This document shows, piece after piece, positions 42,254 through 49,301 of a stretch of 64,000 bases of DNA; position 1 is the first letter of the stretch, and every line of letters begins with the position of its first letter. Made by a program: the position numbers and the translations under genes. The notes beneath the pieces were generated by a model. The model ran no database searches and was not told where the DNA came from. It worked only from the letters and a program-made list of their open reading frames with translations. Source of the DNA: Streptomyces rimosus subsp. rimosus (lineage in GTDB: Bacteria; Actinomycetota; Actinomycetes; Streptomycetales; Streptomycetaceae); NCBI RefSeq assembly GCF_000720725.1, contig NZ_JOCQ01000001.1, forward strand, positions 124,001 through 188,000. Reading direction: 5' to 3'.

Positions 42254-42826
42254 TCAGGAGGACGAGTCGCGGACCGCGGGCTTGATGTGCCCGTTCCGGT
42301 GCCCCAGTACGCGGGGCAGCAGCGCCCACAGGCCGCCGCATGTCACCAGCGTCACGGAGCCCGCCGTCACACCCGCGCCGCGCCCCAGGACGACATCGAC
42401 GACGAGCAGGACGGCACCGGCCAGCGCCAGCGCGAGCACCGCCATGCCGGCCGCCGTCAGTCGCGCCGAGACCTCCACGATCAGCCGCTTCGCGCGCCGC
42501 CGGAACAGCACCCGGTGCACCGCGGCCGGCGCCGTGAGCAGCAGCGTCGCCAGCACGGCCAGCAGCAACGTACCGACGTAGAAGCCGCGTTGCGTGGTGT
42601 CCAGGGACACGAAGCGCGGGGTGAAGGCCAGCGTCAGCAGGAACGCGAACAGGATCTGCACACCGGTCTGCAGGACGCGCAGTTCCTGGAGCAGTTCGCC
42701 GAAGTTGCGGTCGTAGCGCTCCAGGGGCGTCTCGTTGCGGTCCGCGCACACGGTGTAGCGGGCGGACCCGGACGGCTGGTGCGGTTCGGGCGTCGCGTTC
42801 CGGTCGTCGTCGGTGAAGGGGACCAT
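42254..42826 (-). CDS. DUF6328 family membrane protein
   Basis: A 190-aa membrane protein. The N-terminal RNETPLERYDRNFGELLQELRVLQTGVQILFAFLLTLAF is the DUF6328 hallmark. Four hydrophobic helices follow (about 62-82, 95-115, 130-150 and 155-175), with a basic loop RRRAKRLIVEVSARL between helices 2 and 3. Function is unknown. The ATG at 42826 gives a normal length; the longer upstream frame is Arg-rich and looks non-coding. Confidence 0.85.
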   Translation of the reverse strand: MVPFTDDDRNATPEPHQPSGSARYTVCADRNETPLERYDRNFGELLQELRVLQTGVQILFAFLLTLAFTPRFVSLDTTQRGFYVGTLLLAVLATLLLTAPAAVHRVLFRRRAKRLIVEVSARLTAAGMAVLALALAGAVLLVVDVVLGRGAGVTAGSVTLVTCGGLWALLPRVLGHRNGHIKPAVRDSSS

Positions 42827-42893
42827 TGTGGCCGGGTATCCACCGGCGCGTTGAACATTCCTGGCGCGTTCATGTACGTACGGGCGCCCTCGC

Positions 42894-42960
42894 GTGCGTA
42901 CGGGTGCCGGAGTGCGTACCCGGGCACGGGGCCCCGGGGCGCACCCGGTCCCGTACGCAC
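42894..42960. repeat. Inverted repeat between the NlpC/P60 and DUF6328 genes
   Basis: Perfect 11-bp arms GTGCGTACGGG (42894-42904) and CCCGTACGCAC (42950-42960) enclose a 45-nt region that itself contains shorter complementary runs. It lies 52 bp after the NlpC/P60 stop and could act as that gene's terminator. Confidence 0.5.
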
Positions 42961-43012
42961 GCTCTTTCAGGACAGTTGCAGGCCGGCTACAGGACAACTC
43001 GGGACGGCCGCG

Positions 43013-43486
43013 TCAGCGGACCCGGCCGTACGAGACGCTGCGCGACCAGATGCGTTCCAGGCGCACCACGGTGCCCGGCTTGGGCGCGTGCCAGATCTTG
43101 CCGTTGCCCGCGTAGATGCCCACGTGGTAAATCCCCCGGCGCGAGTGGAAGAAGACCAGATCGCCGAGGCGGCGCGAGGACGCGGACAGGTGCCGGGTGC
43201 GGTTGTACTGGGCCGCCGCGGTGCGTGGCAGCCGCTTGCCGGCCCGTTTGAACGAGTACAGCGTCAGCCCTGAGCAGTCGAAACGGTACGGTCCGCTGGC
43301 CCCGTACTTGTACGGCGAGCCCTTCTTGGAGGCGGCTATCCGCAGCGCCGCCGCCGAGGTGGACGCGGCTTCCGCGTCCGCGGAGGCTCCAGGTACGACC
43401 AATGTTCCGCCGACCGTGGCGAGTGCGACGGCCGAGACCAGCCCGGCTCGCACCAGCAGGGGGGAAACGGTGGTACGCGCGCTCAT
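43013..43486 (-). CDS. Secreted NlpC/P60 cell-wall hydrolase
   Basis: A 157-aa peptidoglycan endopeptidase. It has a signal peptide (about 1-37, VRAGLVSAVALATVGGTLVVPGASA), then an NlpC/P60 domain with catalytic Cys in RFDCSGLTLYSF, His in GIYHVGIYAGNG and the third polar residue (His) in WHAPKPG. It should cut stem peptides in the wall. I start at the ATG at 43486; the open frame reaching 43570 is riboswitch sequence and not protein. A ydaO-type riboswitch directly upstream indicates control by cyclic di-AMP. Confidence 0.93.
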   Translation of the reverse strand: MSARTTVSPLLVRAGLVSAVALATVGGTLVVPGASADAEAASTSAAALRIAASKKGSPYKYGASGPYRFDCSGLTLYSFKRAGKRLPRTAAAQYNRTRHLSASSRRLGDLVFFHSRRGIYHVGIYAGNGKIWHAPKPGTVVRLERIWSRSVSYGRVR

Positions 43487-43491
43487 GCGCA

Positions 43492-43655
43492 ACCCTTCGT
43501 CAGCCGCCGACGAAGGAGTACCTGTCGGGTTCGGGCAGGCGAAGATGCCCGGTCGCGGTGGCGACTTCACCCCAAGGGCCCGTGCGGCCGCGGTGGCCGC
43601 CGGTCCCGTCGTGCTCGGGTCCTCCGCTCCTGCCGATCCAGGCGCATCGACCAGA
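43492..43655 (-). ncRNA. ydaO/yuaA (cyclic di-AMP) riboswitch
   Basis: The leader of the NlpC/P60 gene contains conserved elements in the right order on the minus strand: a GAGGACCCGAGC-like segment near 43625, GGGGTGAAG (43565-43573), GCCTGCCCGAACCCGACAG (43522-43540) and GACGAAGG (43494-43501) just before the start codon. Actinobacterial ydaO elements usually sit ahead of wall-hydrolase genes and switch expression off when c-di-AMP is high. Confidence 0.85.
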
Positions 43656-44084
43656 CGTCCGGTGCGGCGGCAGGATTGGGCGTCCGTCCGGACCGCCCCA
43701 CCGCTGTGGCGGGGGCTTGTCGTCGGAGCGATCGTTGCGCAACCGGCGCCCGGATTCCGAGCAGAAACGATGATATGTGAGGTTGGTCACGCCTGCGCCG
43801 TTCGGGTGGACAGTGGGTGTTTCGCCGGGGCGCCGGGAGGGGTGAGGACCCGCGTACCAGGCCCGGAACCGGGCGTTCCGGGCGACACGTACGCGTACCG
43901 CGCAAGCCGTGTGGCGCAGGGGCCGACTCCGTGACTACGCCGTCCGGGCGAGCCCGATCGGGCTCCGTGTCGGCGTGTTCCTGTGCTCTTGGGGTGCTCC
44001 GGCACCTCCTGTCCGGCTCTGTCGCTCCCGTCCGGCAAGTGCCTGTTGAGGCGGATGGGCATCAAAGGGCGGCAGGGGGAAGGA
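43656..44084. other. Gene-free region upstream of the riboswitch
   Basis: About 430 bp with no protein-like ORF. The left end should contain the promoter of the NlpC/P60 transcript. A locally AT-rich segment, GAAACGATGATATGTGAGG (about 43764-43782), is the best promoter location. Nothing else seen. Confidence 0.4.
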
Positions 44085-44118
44085 GGGAGGGCGTCCGACC
44101 CCCGTCCGGACGCCCTCC
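44085..44118. terminator. Terminator of the clpP operon
   Basis: Perfect 12-bp arms GGAGGGCGTCCG (44085-44096) and CGGACGCCCTCC (44107-44118) around a 10-nt loop, 39 bp after the stop of the last gene of the clpP pair. Confidence 0.8.
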
Positions 44119-44156
44119 CGGCGGGCGCGGCTGAACGTCAACTTCGCGCGTCGCCT

Positions 44157-44480
44157 TCACGGTGGCGGCGCGGGCCGGCTGCGCGCCGGGGGTACGGAGA
44201 CGAGTCGCGCGCGGCGCTCGCCGTCCAGTACGCGCAGGGCCTGCGCCAGCGTCCCGGCGTGCACCTCGCGTTCGCCCCGGTCGTGCATCAGCGTCAATGC
44301 GTCCCGCAGGGCGATGGACTTGCCGACCAGGGCCTGTGCGGCCCGCAGTCCGCCGTAGGTGTCCGTGCCGCGCGCCGGGTTGATCCGGCCCAGCAGGTCC
44401 AGGACCGCCAAGTAGCTGTCGATGAACTCACCCTCGGCGCGGGTCAGCGCGGGCAGTGGCGGCAGTTCGGGCGGCAGCAT
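44157..44480 (-). CDS. Small hypothetical protein co-transcribed with clpP
   Basis: A 107-aa protein, mostly helical (LTRAEGEFIDSYLAVLDLLGRINPA; DTYGGLRAAQALVGKSIALRDALTLMHD), with a Pro-rich end. I do not recognise a named family. It starts six bases after the clpP stop, so it is almost certainly co-translated and may be a dedicated ClpP partner or modulator; that role is an inference from position alone. Confidence 0.75.
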   Translation of the reverse strand: MLPPELPPLPALTRAEGEFIDSYLAVLDLLGRINPARGTDTYGGLRAAQALVGKSIALRDALTLMHDRGEREVHAGTLAQALRVLDGERRARLVSVPPARSRPAPPP

Positions 44481-44486
44481 CCCGGC

Positions 44487-45122
44487 TCACCTCGCGCCGG
44501 GCGCCGCGGAGTGCGCCTTGCGGCTGCGGGTGAGTCCGTCGATCAGCCCGTACTCGACTGCGGCCGCGGCGTCGAGGATCTTGTCGCGTTCGAGGTCTTC
44601 GGTGATCTGCTCGGCGGGCCGGCCGGTGTGCTTCGCCAGCAGTTCCTCCAGCAGCGCGCGCGTGCGCAGCAGTTCATCGGCCTGGATCCGCAGGTCGTCG
44701 GCCTGGCCCTGGACCGGTTCGCCGAACGAGGGCTGGTGGATGAGGATCCGGGCGCCCGGCAGGGCGAGGCGCTTGCCCGGCGTGCCGGCCGCCAGCAGCA
44801 CCGCGGCGGCGGAGGCCGCCTGGCCCAGGCAGATGGTCTCGATGTCGCAGCCCACGAACTGCATCGAGTCGTAGATCGCGGTCATCGCGGTGAACGAGCC
44901 GCCGGGGGAGTTGATGTAGAGCGAGATGTCCCGGTCGGGCGCGTCGTGGTCGAGGTGCATGAGCTGCGCGATCACGTCGTTGGCCGCGGTGTCGTCGATC
45001 GGGGTGCCGAGGAAGATGATCCGCTCGCTGAGCAGCTTGGAGTAGGGGTCCATGGTCCGGGCCCCGTACGAGGTGCGCTCGGTGAACTCCGGGAGGACGT
45101 AGCGGGCCTCGGGGCGGTTCAT
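44487..45122 (-). CDS. clpP: ATP-dependent Clp protease proteolytic subunit
   Basis: A 211-aa ClpP peptidase. The catalytic Ser is S104 (CLGQAASAAAVLLAAG), His is H129 (ILIHQPSFG), spaced 25 apart as in E. coli ClpP, and the Asp lies in DLERDKILDA. The residue after the catalytic Ser is Ala-Ala-Ala rather than the usual Met-Gly/Ala, unlike housekeeping ClpP1/P2. Streptomycetes normally encode a clpP1P2 pair and extra paralogues; this lone copy is probably an accessory paralogue. The ATG at 45122 begins MNRPEARYVLPEFTERT. A small inverted repeat sits 24 bp upstream. Confidence 0.92.
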   Translation of the reverse strand: MNRPEARYVLPEFTERTSYGARTMDPYSKLLSERIIFLGTPIDDTAANDVIAQLMHLDHDAPDRDISLYINSPGGSFTAMTAIYDSMQFVGCDIETICLGQAASAAAVLLAAGTPGKRLALPGARILIHQPSFGEPVQGQADDLRIQADELLRTRALLEELLAKHTGRPAEQITEDLERDKILDAAAAVEYGLIDGLTRSRKAHSAAPGAR

Positions 45123-45440
45123 GGGGACTCCTCTTCGCTGTTCATCTGTAAAGAATGTACAGAACGTACGTAGGGCTTGATGGGAGCACGTTTCCGGTAC
45201 GGAAGGCAATGGCTTTCGGGGGTGGAGTGCCGGACGCTCGCTGAGAGCGAAACGCCTCATGCGGTGTCAGCAGCGATTGAGACCACGGCACCTGACTGCC
45301 TGTGAGGTGGCAAGGCCTGTCACCGCGGCCGGGGCGCCTGGCCGGACAACGCCCGGTCGAGGGGCCCGGCCGGGACCCTCCCGGGGTGATGGCGTGCACA
45401 ATGGGCGCCGTACGCCGTAACACCCCGCAGAGGACGCCCG
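45123..45440. promoter_or_regulatory. Divergent region between clpP and GntR genes with two inverted repeats
   Basis: This 318-bp region has CTGTA-N7-TACAG at 45146-45162, 24 bp upstream of clpP, and TCGCT-GAG-AGCGA at 45238-45250, 116 bp upstream. The second resembles the TTCGCT...AGCGAA style of ClgR/PopR sites that control accessory clpP genes in Streptomyces, but the match is from memory and incomplete. No gene seen. Confidence 0.4.
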
Positions 45441-46112
45441 ATGCCCGACTTGTCCCACCTGACGCCCCTGCCGCCGAAGGCCGCCACCGACGACCGCCAC
45501 GCGCTGCGGGAGCGCATCCACAGCGCGCTGGCCGAAGCACTCGTCAACGGCACTCTGGCGCCCGGCCAGGAGTACGAGGAGGCGCGGCTCGCCGCGCGGC
45601 TCGGTGCTCCTCTCGCCCCGCTCCGGGAAGCGCTGCTCCAGCTCGCCGCGCAGCGGCTCGTCGAGTACGCGGAGCCGGAGACGGTACGGGTGACGACGGA
45701 CGACGCCACCACCCGCCGGCACACGGCGGCCGTCCTGCACGGTCTGTACCGCACCGCGCTGCTGACCGCGCCATGGCCGCTCGCCGAGGACGCCCTCGAC
45801 GGTCTCCGTAACTCCGCTGACGCGTACGCCCGCGCCGCCGCCCGCCGGAACGCGGTGGAAGCCGCCGCTGCCGAGCGTGCGCTGTGGAGCGTCTTCGTCC
45901 ACGCCTGCCGCAACCGGCCCCTGTACGACGCCGTGACCCAGCTCGCTTCCGTATGGCAGCGGGCGCAGCATCTCGAAATCCCGCTGCCTGCCGACGAGCC
46001 GGGGGATGTCTGGAGCGGCCTGCTGGCAGCGTGCGCGGCAGGCGACCGGCAGCGCGCGCTGCGGTGCGTCGACGACTATTGGTCGCGCGCGGGCGGCATG
46101 ACCGGCATGTGA
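45441..46112 (+). CDS. GntR-family (FadR/FCD-like) regulator
   Basis: A 223-aa regulator. A GntR-type winged helix covers about residues 20-85 (RERIHSALAEALVNGTLAPGQEYEEARLAARLGAPLAPLREALLQL), although its recognition helix is more Ala/Leu-rich than usual. The C-terminal helical domain is FCD-like but lacks an obvious metal-binding histidine set. It is divergent from clpP with 318 bp between. Target and ligand unknown. Confidence 0.8.
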   Translation: MPDLSHLTPLPPKAATDDRHALRERIHSALAEALVNGTLAPGQEYEEARLAARLGAPLAPLREALLQLAAQRLVEYAEPETVRVTTDDATTRRHTAAVLHGLYRTALLTAPWPLAEDALDGLRNSADAYARAAARRNAVEAAAAERALWSVFVHACRNRPLYDAVTQLASVWQRAQHLEIPLPADEPGDVWSGLLAACAAGDRQRALRCVDDYWSRAGGMTGM

Positions 46113-46433
46113 TCCGTCAGACGGGCGGCTGAGGAACGGACCGGCGCAGCCGGGCAGCTCCCTGCGTTTCCTCTGCGGTATGTTCCGGCCGAAGTCTGCC
46201 GTGCCCTCCGTCACCGGCCCGGCGTGCGGCGCACCGGACTGCCTCTGGTGCACCGCCGGCCGCTCGGGGAACCCCTCCGGCCCGCGGAGGCGACACCGGG
46301 CGCCCGGGCCCCTGGCCGAAGGCTCCCTTGCGGAATCCGGCCCTACGCTTGCCCCCGTTGCCGCTGTGGCCGCCCGGGTACCCGCCGGGCGGCCCGAAGC
46401 CCATCGGGCCGAGTCGAGTCCAGGAGGGACGCG
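46113..46433. other. Gene-free region
   Basis: A 321-bp stretch between GntR and the small membrane-protein gene. A short open frame with CGAPDCLWCTAG is present but lacks a believable gene context. The promoter for 46434 should be here. Nothing firm. Confidence 0.4.
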
Positions 46434-46754
46434 ATGGCTACCGCTTCATCCGCCGGATACCCGGAATCCGGCCGGTCCCGGGCCGCCCGAACCGAGCGGC
46501 CCACGAGCGCGGAGACCAAGCCCGCGTTCAAGAGCACCGAGTTCTTCGTCTACCTCGCCGCGGTCGTCGCGGTGCTGGTCGCCTCCGCCGTCGTAGGCGC
46601 CAACGCCGCCGAGACAGACCGTTTCCCCGCCGGCCAGGCATGGCTCTATGTCACGCTGCTGACCATCGGCTACATGATCAGCCGCGGCCTGGCCAAGTGC
46701 GGCAGCCGCGACATCACCGACACCACCGACACCGTCGACCGGACCACCACCTGA
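46434..46754 (+). CDS. Small two-helix membrane protein
   Basis: A 106-aa protein with a Ser/Arg-rich N-terminus, two hydrophobic helices (TEFFVYLAAVVAVLVASAVVG and AWLYVTLLTIGYMISRGLA) and a Thr/Asp-rich tail. This shape is conserved in actinomycetes but has no assigned role. CAGGAGG lies six bases before the ATG at 46434. It stands alone and is followed at once by a strong terminator. Confidence 0.82.
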   Translation: MATASSAGYPESGRSRAARTERPTSAETKPAFKSTEFFVYLAAVVAVLVASAVVGANAAETDRFPAGQAWLYVTLLTIGYMISRGLAKCGSRDITDTTDTVDRTTT

Positions 46755-46762
46755 CCGCACCC

Positions 46763-46798
46763 GGCGGGCGGCCCGGCAGCGCTGCCGGGCCGCCCGCC
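46763..46798. terminator. 36-bp perfect palindrome terminator
   Basis: Arms GGCGGGCGGCCCGGCAGC (46763-46780) and its exact complement (46781-46798) form a very strong hairpin 8 bp after the membrane-protein stop. Confidence 0.85.
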
Positions 46799-46842
46799 GC
46801 CGCCCTGGCCGGGATGTCGTGGACGCGACCTAAGCTAGGAGC

Positions 46843-47187
46843 ATGGCTTACGAAATTCCGGTGACACAGGCTCGGGCGGAGCTGGCGGATCTGATCAACC
46901 GCGTCGTCTACGGCGGCGAGCGGGTGGTCGTCACGCGCCACGGCAAGCCGCTGGTCGGCCTGGTGTCCGCCGCCGACCTGGAGCGTCTGGACGCGTGCCG
47001 GGAGGCGGAGGAGGCCGCGGCGGAGGAGCAGGTGATCAGCACGGTCTCCTCGGTGCGGCCGTTCCCGGCCGCGCCCGGCGAGTGGCGCCGCTTCGGCATC
47101 GCGGCGGAGCACCGGGGCGCGGCCGGCGACCGCGGGGTGCCCGGGGGGTTCGCGGAGCACGGCGGTCCGGGCGCGGGGGAGCACTGA
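46843..47187 (+). CDS. Phd/YefM-type antitoxin, apparently without toxin
   Basis: A 114-aa protein with the Phd/YefM fold in residues 1-55 (MAYEIPVTQARAELADLINRV; ERVVVTRHGKPLVGLVSAADLERLD). This domain binds DNA and, in the C-terminal part, a toxin. The C-terminal half here (EEAAAEEQVISTVSSVRPFP... then Gly/His-rich) is not a typical RelE- or Doc-binding tail. No toxin-sized partner gene follows: the next gene is the convergent M28 peptidase. Streptomyces carries such orphans. Confidence 0.85.
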   Translation: MAYEIPVTQARAELADLINRVVYGGERVVVTRHGKPLVGLVSAADLERLDACREAEEAAAEEQVISTVSSVRPFPAAPGEWRRFGIAAEHRGAAGDRGVPGGFAEHGGPGAGEH

Positions 47188-47260
47188 CCGGTCCCGCGCC
47201 GGCGGCCGTCGCCGCCCGGACGCGCCGTGCCCGGACGCGCCGTGCCCGGATGGGGCGGTG

Positions 47261-48259
47261 TCAGGAAGCGAGCTTCCACACCGCGTCGGCGATCGCGGCG
47301 GTGTGGTTGCCCAGCGCCGTGTCGTCGATGTTCTTCACGGTGTCGCAGGACGCGTGGTAGCAGGCGTCGAACGCCTTGCCCGCCGTGCCGCCCCACTTCT
47401 TCGCCTGCTCGGCGGTCTTGATGTAGTCCGCGCCGGAGAACAGGCCGCCCACCGGCACGCCGGCGTCCTTGAACGGCGCGTGGTCCGAGCGCCCGTCGCC
47501 CTCCGTCTCGACCTCGGTGGCGATGTTCTTCGCCGCGAAGTGGTCCTTGAAGACCTTCTCCAGGCGCGCGTCGTCGTCGTAGACGAAGTAGCCCGGGTTG
47601 GGCGAGCCGATCATGTCGAAGTTCAGGTACGCGTCGATCTTCCCGCGGTCCGCCGCGGACAGCTGGTCCACGTAGTGCCGGGATCCGACCATGCCGTACT
47701 CCTCGGCGCCCCACCAGGCGAACCGCAGGTGCTTCGCGGGCTCCAGGTGGGTGCGGGAGACGGCGAGCGCGACCTCCAGGATGCCCGCGGCGGCGGATCC
47801 GTTGTCGTTGATGCCGGGGCCTTCGGTCACCGAGTCGAGGTGGGCGCCGGTCATCACGGTCCGGTCCGCGCCGCCGCCGGGCCAGTCGGCGATGAGGTTG
47901 CGGCCCGTCCTGCCGTTGCGGGTGAACTCCTGGACGGTCGTGGTGAAACCGGCCGCGTCCAGCTTCTCCTTGATGTAGTCGACGGAGGCCTGGTACCCCG
48001 TCGTGCCGTGGGCGCGGTTGCCGCCGTGGGCGTCCGCGACGGCCTGCAGCTTTTCGAGATGGGCCTTGACGCCGGCGACGGGGATGTCCGGCGCGGCGGG
48101 TGCGGCGGAGGCGGTGGCCTGTGCCCCGGCGACCGGTCCCAGGAGGGCGGCGGCCAGGGCGGTGCAGGCGCCGGCGGCCAGGGCGGTGCGGCGTATTCGG
48201 GAGGAAGGGGACCGGTGGGAGGTGTGGGGAGTGGCGGGCGTGGGGGGCGCGCTGTTCAC
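47261..48259 (-). CDS. Secreted M28 family metallo-aminopeptidase
   Basis: A 332-aa secreted two-zinc aminopeptidase like Streptomyces aminopeptidase S. After a Ser/Thr/Arg lead and signal peptide (about 20-55, LAAGACTALAAALLGPVAGAQA), metal and catalytic residues are visible in order: His in MTGAHLDSV, Asp in GINDNGSAA, Glu pair in WWGAEEYGMVGS, Asp in YLNFDMIGSP and His in DACYHASCDT. I start at the GTG at 48259, which has GGAG eight bases upstream; in-frame ATGs at 48346 and 48376 would only lengthen the lead. It removes N-terminal residues from extracellular peptides. Confidence 0.9.
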   Translation of the reverse strand: MNSAPPTPATPHTSHRSPSSRIRRTALAAGACTALAAALLGPVAGAQATASAAPAAPDIPVAGVKAHLEKLQAVADAHGGNRAHGTTGYQASVDYIKEKLDAAGFTTTVQEFTRNGRTGRNLIADWPGGGADRTVMTGAHLDSVTEGPGINDNGSAAAGILEVALAVSRTHLEPAKHLRFAWWGAEEYGMVGSRHYVDQLSAADRGKIDAYLNFDMIGSPNPGYFVYDDDARLEKVFKDHFAAKNIATEVETEGDGRSDHAPFKDAGVPVGGLFSGADYIKTAEQAKKWGGTAGKAFDACYHASCDTVKNIDDTALGNHTAAIADAVWKLAS

Positions 48260-48669
48260 GGTGGTGGCTCCGATGCTGATGTGGGGGGTGCGCCGTGGGG
48301 TGACGCTGTGGGGGCGCCGAAGCGCTTGCACGCTTGACGTGCGCATGAGAATCACGGGTGATCCGTACCGCGTCAAGAGCGGATACCGGACTCCGGTGTC
48401 CGCACAGCAGACACATCGGGCGGAAGCGGCGCCACGGGCCGTCCGGATGCGGCGCCGCGGCCCGGCCGGTGAAGTTCCGCGCCCGCACCGCCGAGTTAAC
48501 GCCGTCGAAATCGCGCCGAACTAACCTGCGGACACCGGGTGATTGATGGAGCGGAGCTGGCGAGCAGTTTGCTCCGCCTTTAATTAGTGTGTGATACATC
48601 TGCTTTGCGGGTGTATTGACACCCGTGACCTGGGCTTATGCGCCCGGGCGGAGACTGTGAGGTGAAGGT
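48260..48669. promoter_or_regulatory. Divergent M28/urease control region with GlnR-like site and hairpin
   Basis: TTAAC-N6-GAAAT at 48496-48511 resembles the GlnR a-box/b-box pair (gTnAc-n6-GaAAc), about 160 bp upstream of ureA. Closer to ureA, CGGGTGT-ATTG-ACACCCG (48608-48625) is a perfect 7-bp inverted repeat that includes a TTGACA -35-like box. An AT-rich stretch lies at about 48579-48598. No gene present. Confidence 0.45.
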
Positions 48670-48972
48670 ATGCAACTGACCCCGCATGAACAGGAACGCC
48701 TCATGATTCATGTGGCGGCGGACGTGGCCGAAAAGCGCCGCGCGCGCGGGGTGCGGCTCAACCACCCGGAGGCCGTCGCGCTGCTGACCTCGCACATCCT
48801 CGAAGGGGCCCGGGACGGCCGTACGGTCGCCGAGCTGATGTCGACCGGGCGCAAGGTCCTCACCCGTGACGACGTCATGGAGGGCGTGCCCGAGATGATC
48901 CACGACGTGCAGGTGGAAGCCACCTTCCCGGACGGCACCAAGCTGGTCACCGTCCACGAACCCATCAACTGA
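48670..48972 (+). CDS. ureA: Urease subunit gamma
   Basis: The 100-aa gamma subunit of urease (urea to ammonia and CO2). It starts MQLTPHEQERLMIHVAADVAEKRRARG and has the typical EAVALLTSHILEGARDGRTVAELMS segment. GAGGTGAAGG precedes the ATG. First gene of ureABCFGD, 17 bp before ureB. Confidence 0.96.
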   Translation: MQLTPHEQERLMIHVAADVAEKRRARGVRLNHPEAVALLTSHILEGARDGRTVAELMSTGRKVLTRDDVMEGVPEMIHDVQVEATFPDGTKLVTVHEPIN

Positions 48973-48989
48973 CCGGGGGAGAGCCGACC

Positions 48990-49301
48990 ATGATCCCCGG
49001 CCAGATCCTGCACGCCGACACACCGGTCCGCCTGAACCCCGGGCTCCCCGTCACCCGCCTGACCGTCCTGAACGTCGCCGACCGCCCCGTCCAGGTCGGC
49101 TCCCACTACCACTTCGCCGAGGCCAACCCCGGCCTCGACTTCGACCGTGCGGCCGCGCACGGCAAGCGCCTGAACGTCCCCGCCGGCTCCGCCGTGCGCT
49201 TCGAGCCCGGCATCCCCACCGAGGTCGAACTCGTCCCCGTGGCGGGCAAGCGGATCGTCGCGGGCCTGCGCGGCGAGACCGGAGGCTCCCTCGATGGCTG
49301 A
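48990..49301 (+). CDS. ureB: Urease subunit beta
   Basis: The 103-aa beta subunit, recognisable by IPGQILHADTPVRLNPGLP and the GSHYHFAEANPGLDFDR core; RFEPGIPTEVELVPVAGKR completes the fold. Its stop lies after the ureC start (8-bp overlap), so the two are translationally coupled. Confidence 0.96.
   Translation: MIPGQILHADTPVRLNPGLPVTRLTVLNVADRPVQVGSHYHFAEANPGLDFDRAAAHGKRLNVPAGSAVRFEPGIPTEVELVPVAGKRIVAGLRGETGGSLDG

Noticed and set aside
43487..43570. N-terminal extension of the NlpC/P60 protein
   Set aside because: The extra codons are conserved riboswitch sequence and precede a normal signal peptide.
46180..46433. Possible small Cys-containing protein (CGAPDCLWCTAG)
   Set aside because: The frame continues into the membrane-protein gene, lacks a ribosome site and turns Pro/Arg-rich; evidence is too weak to call a gene.
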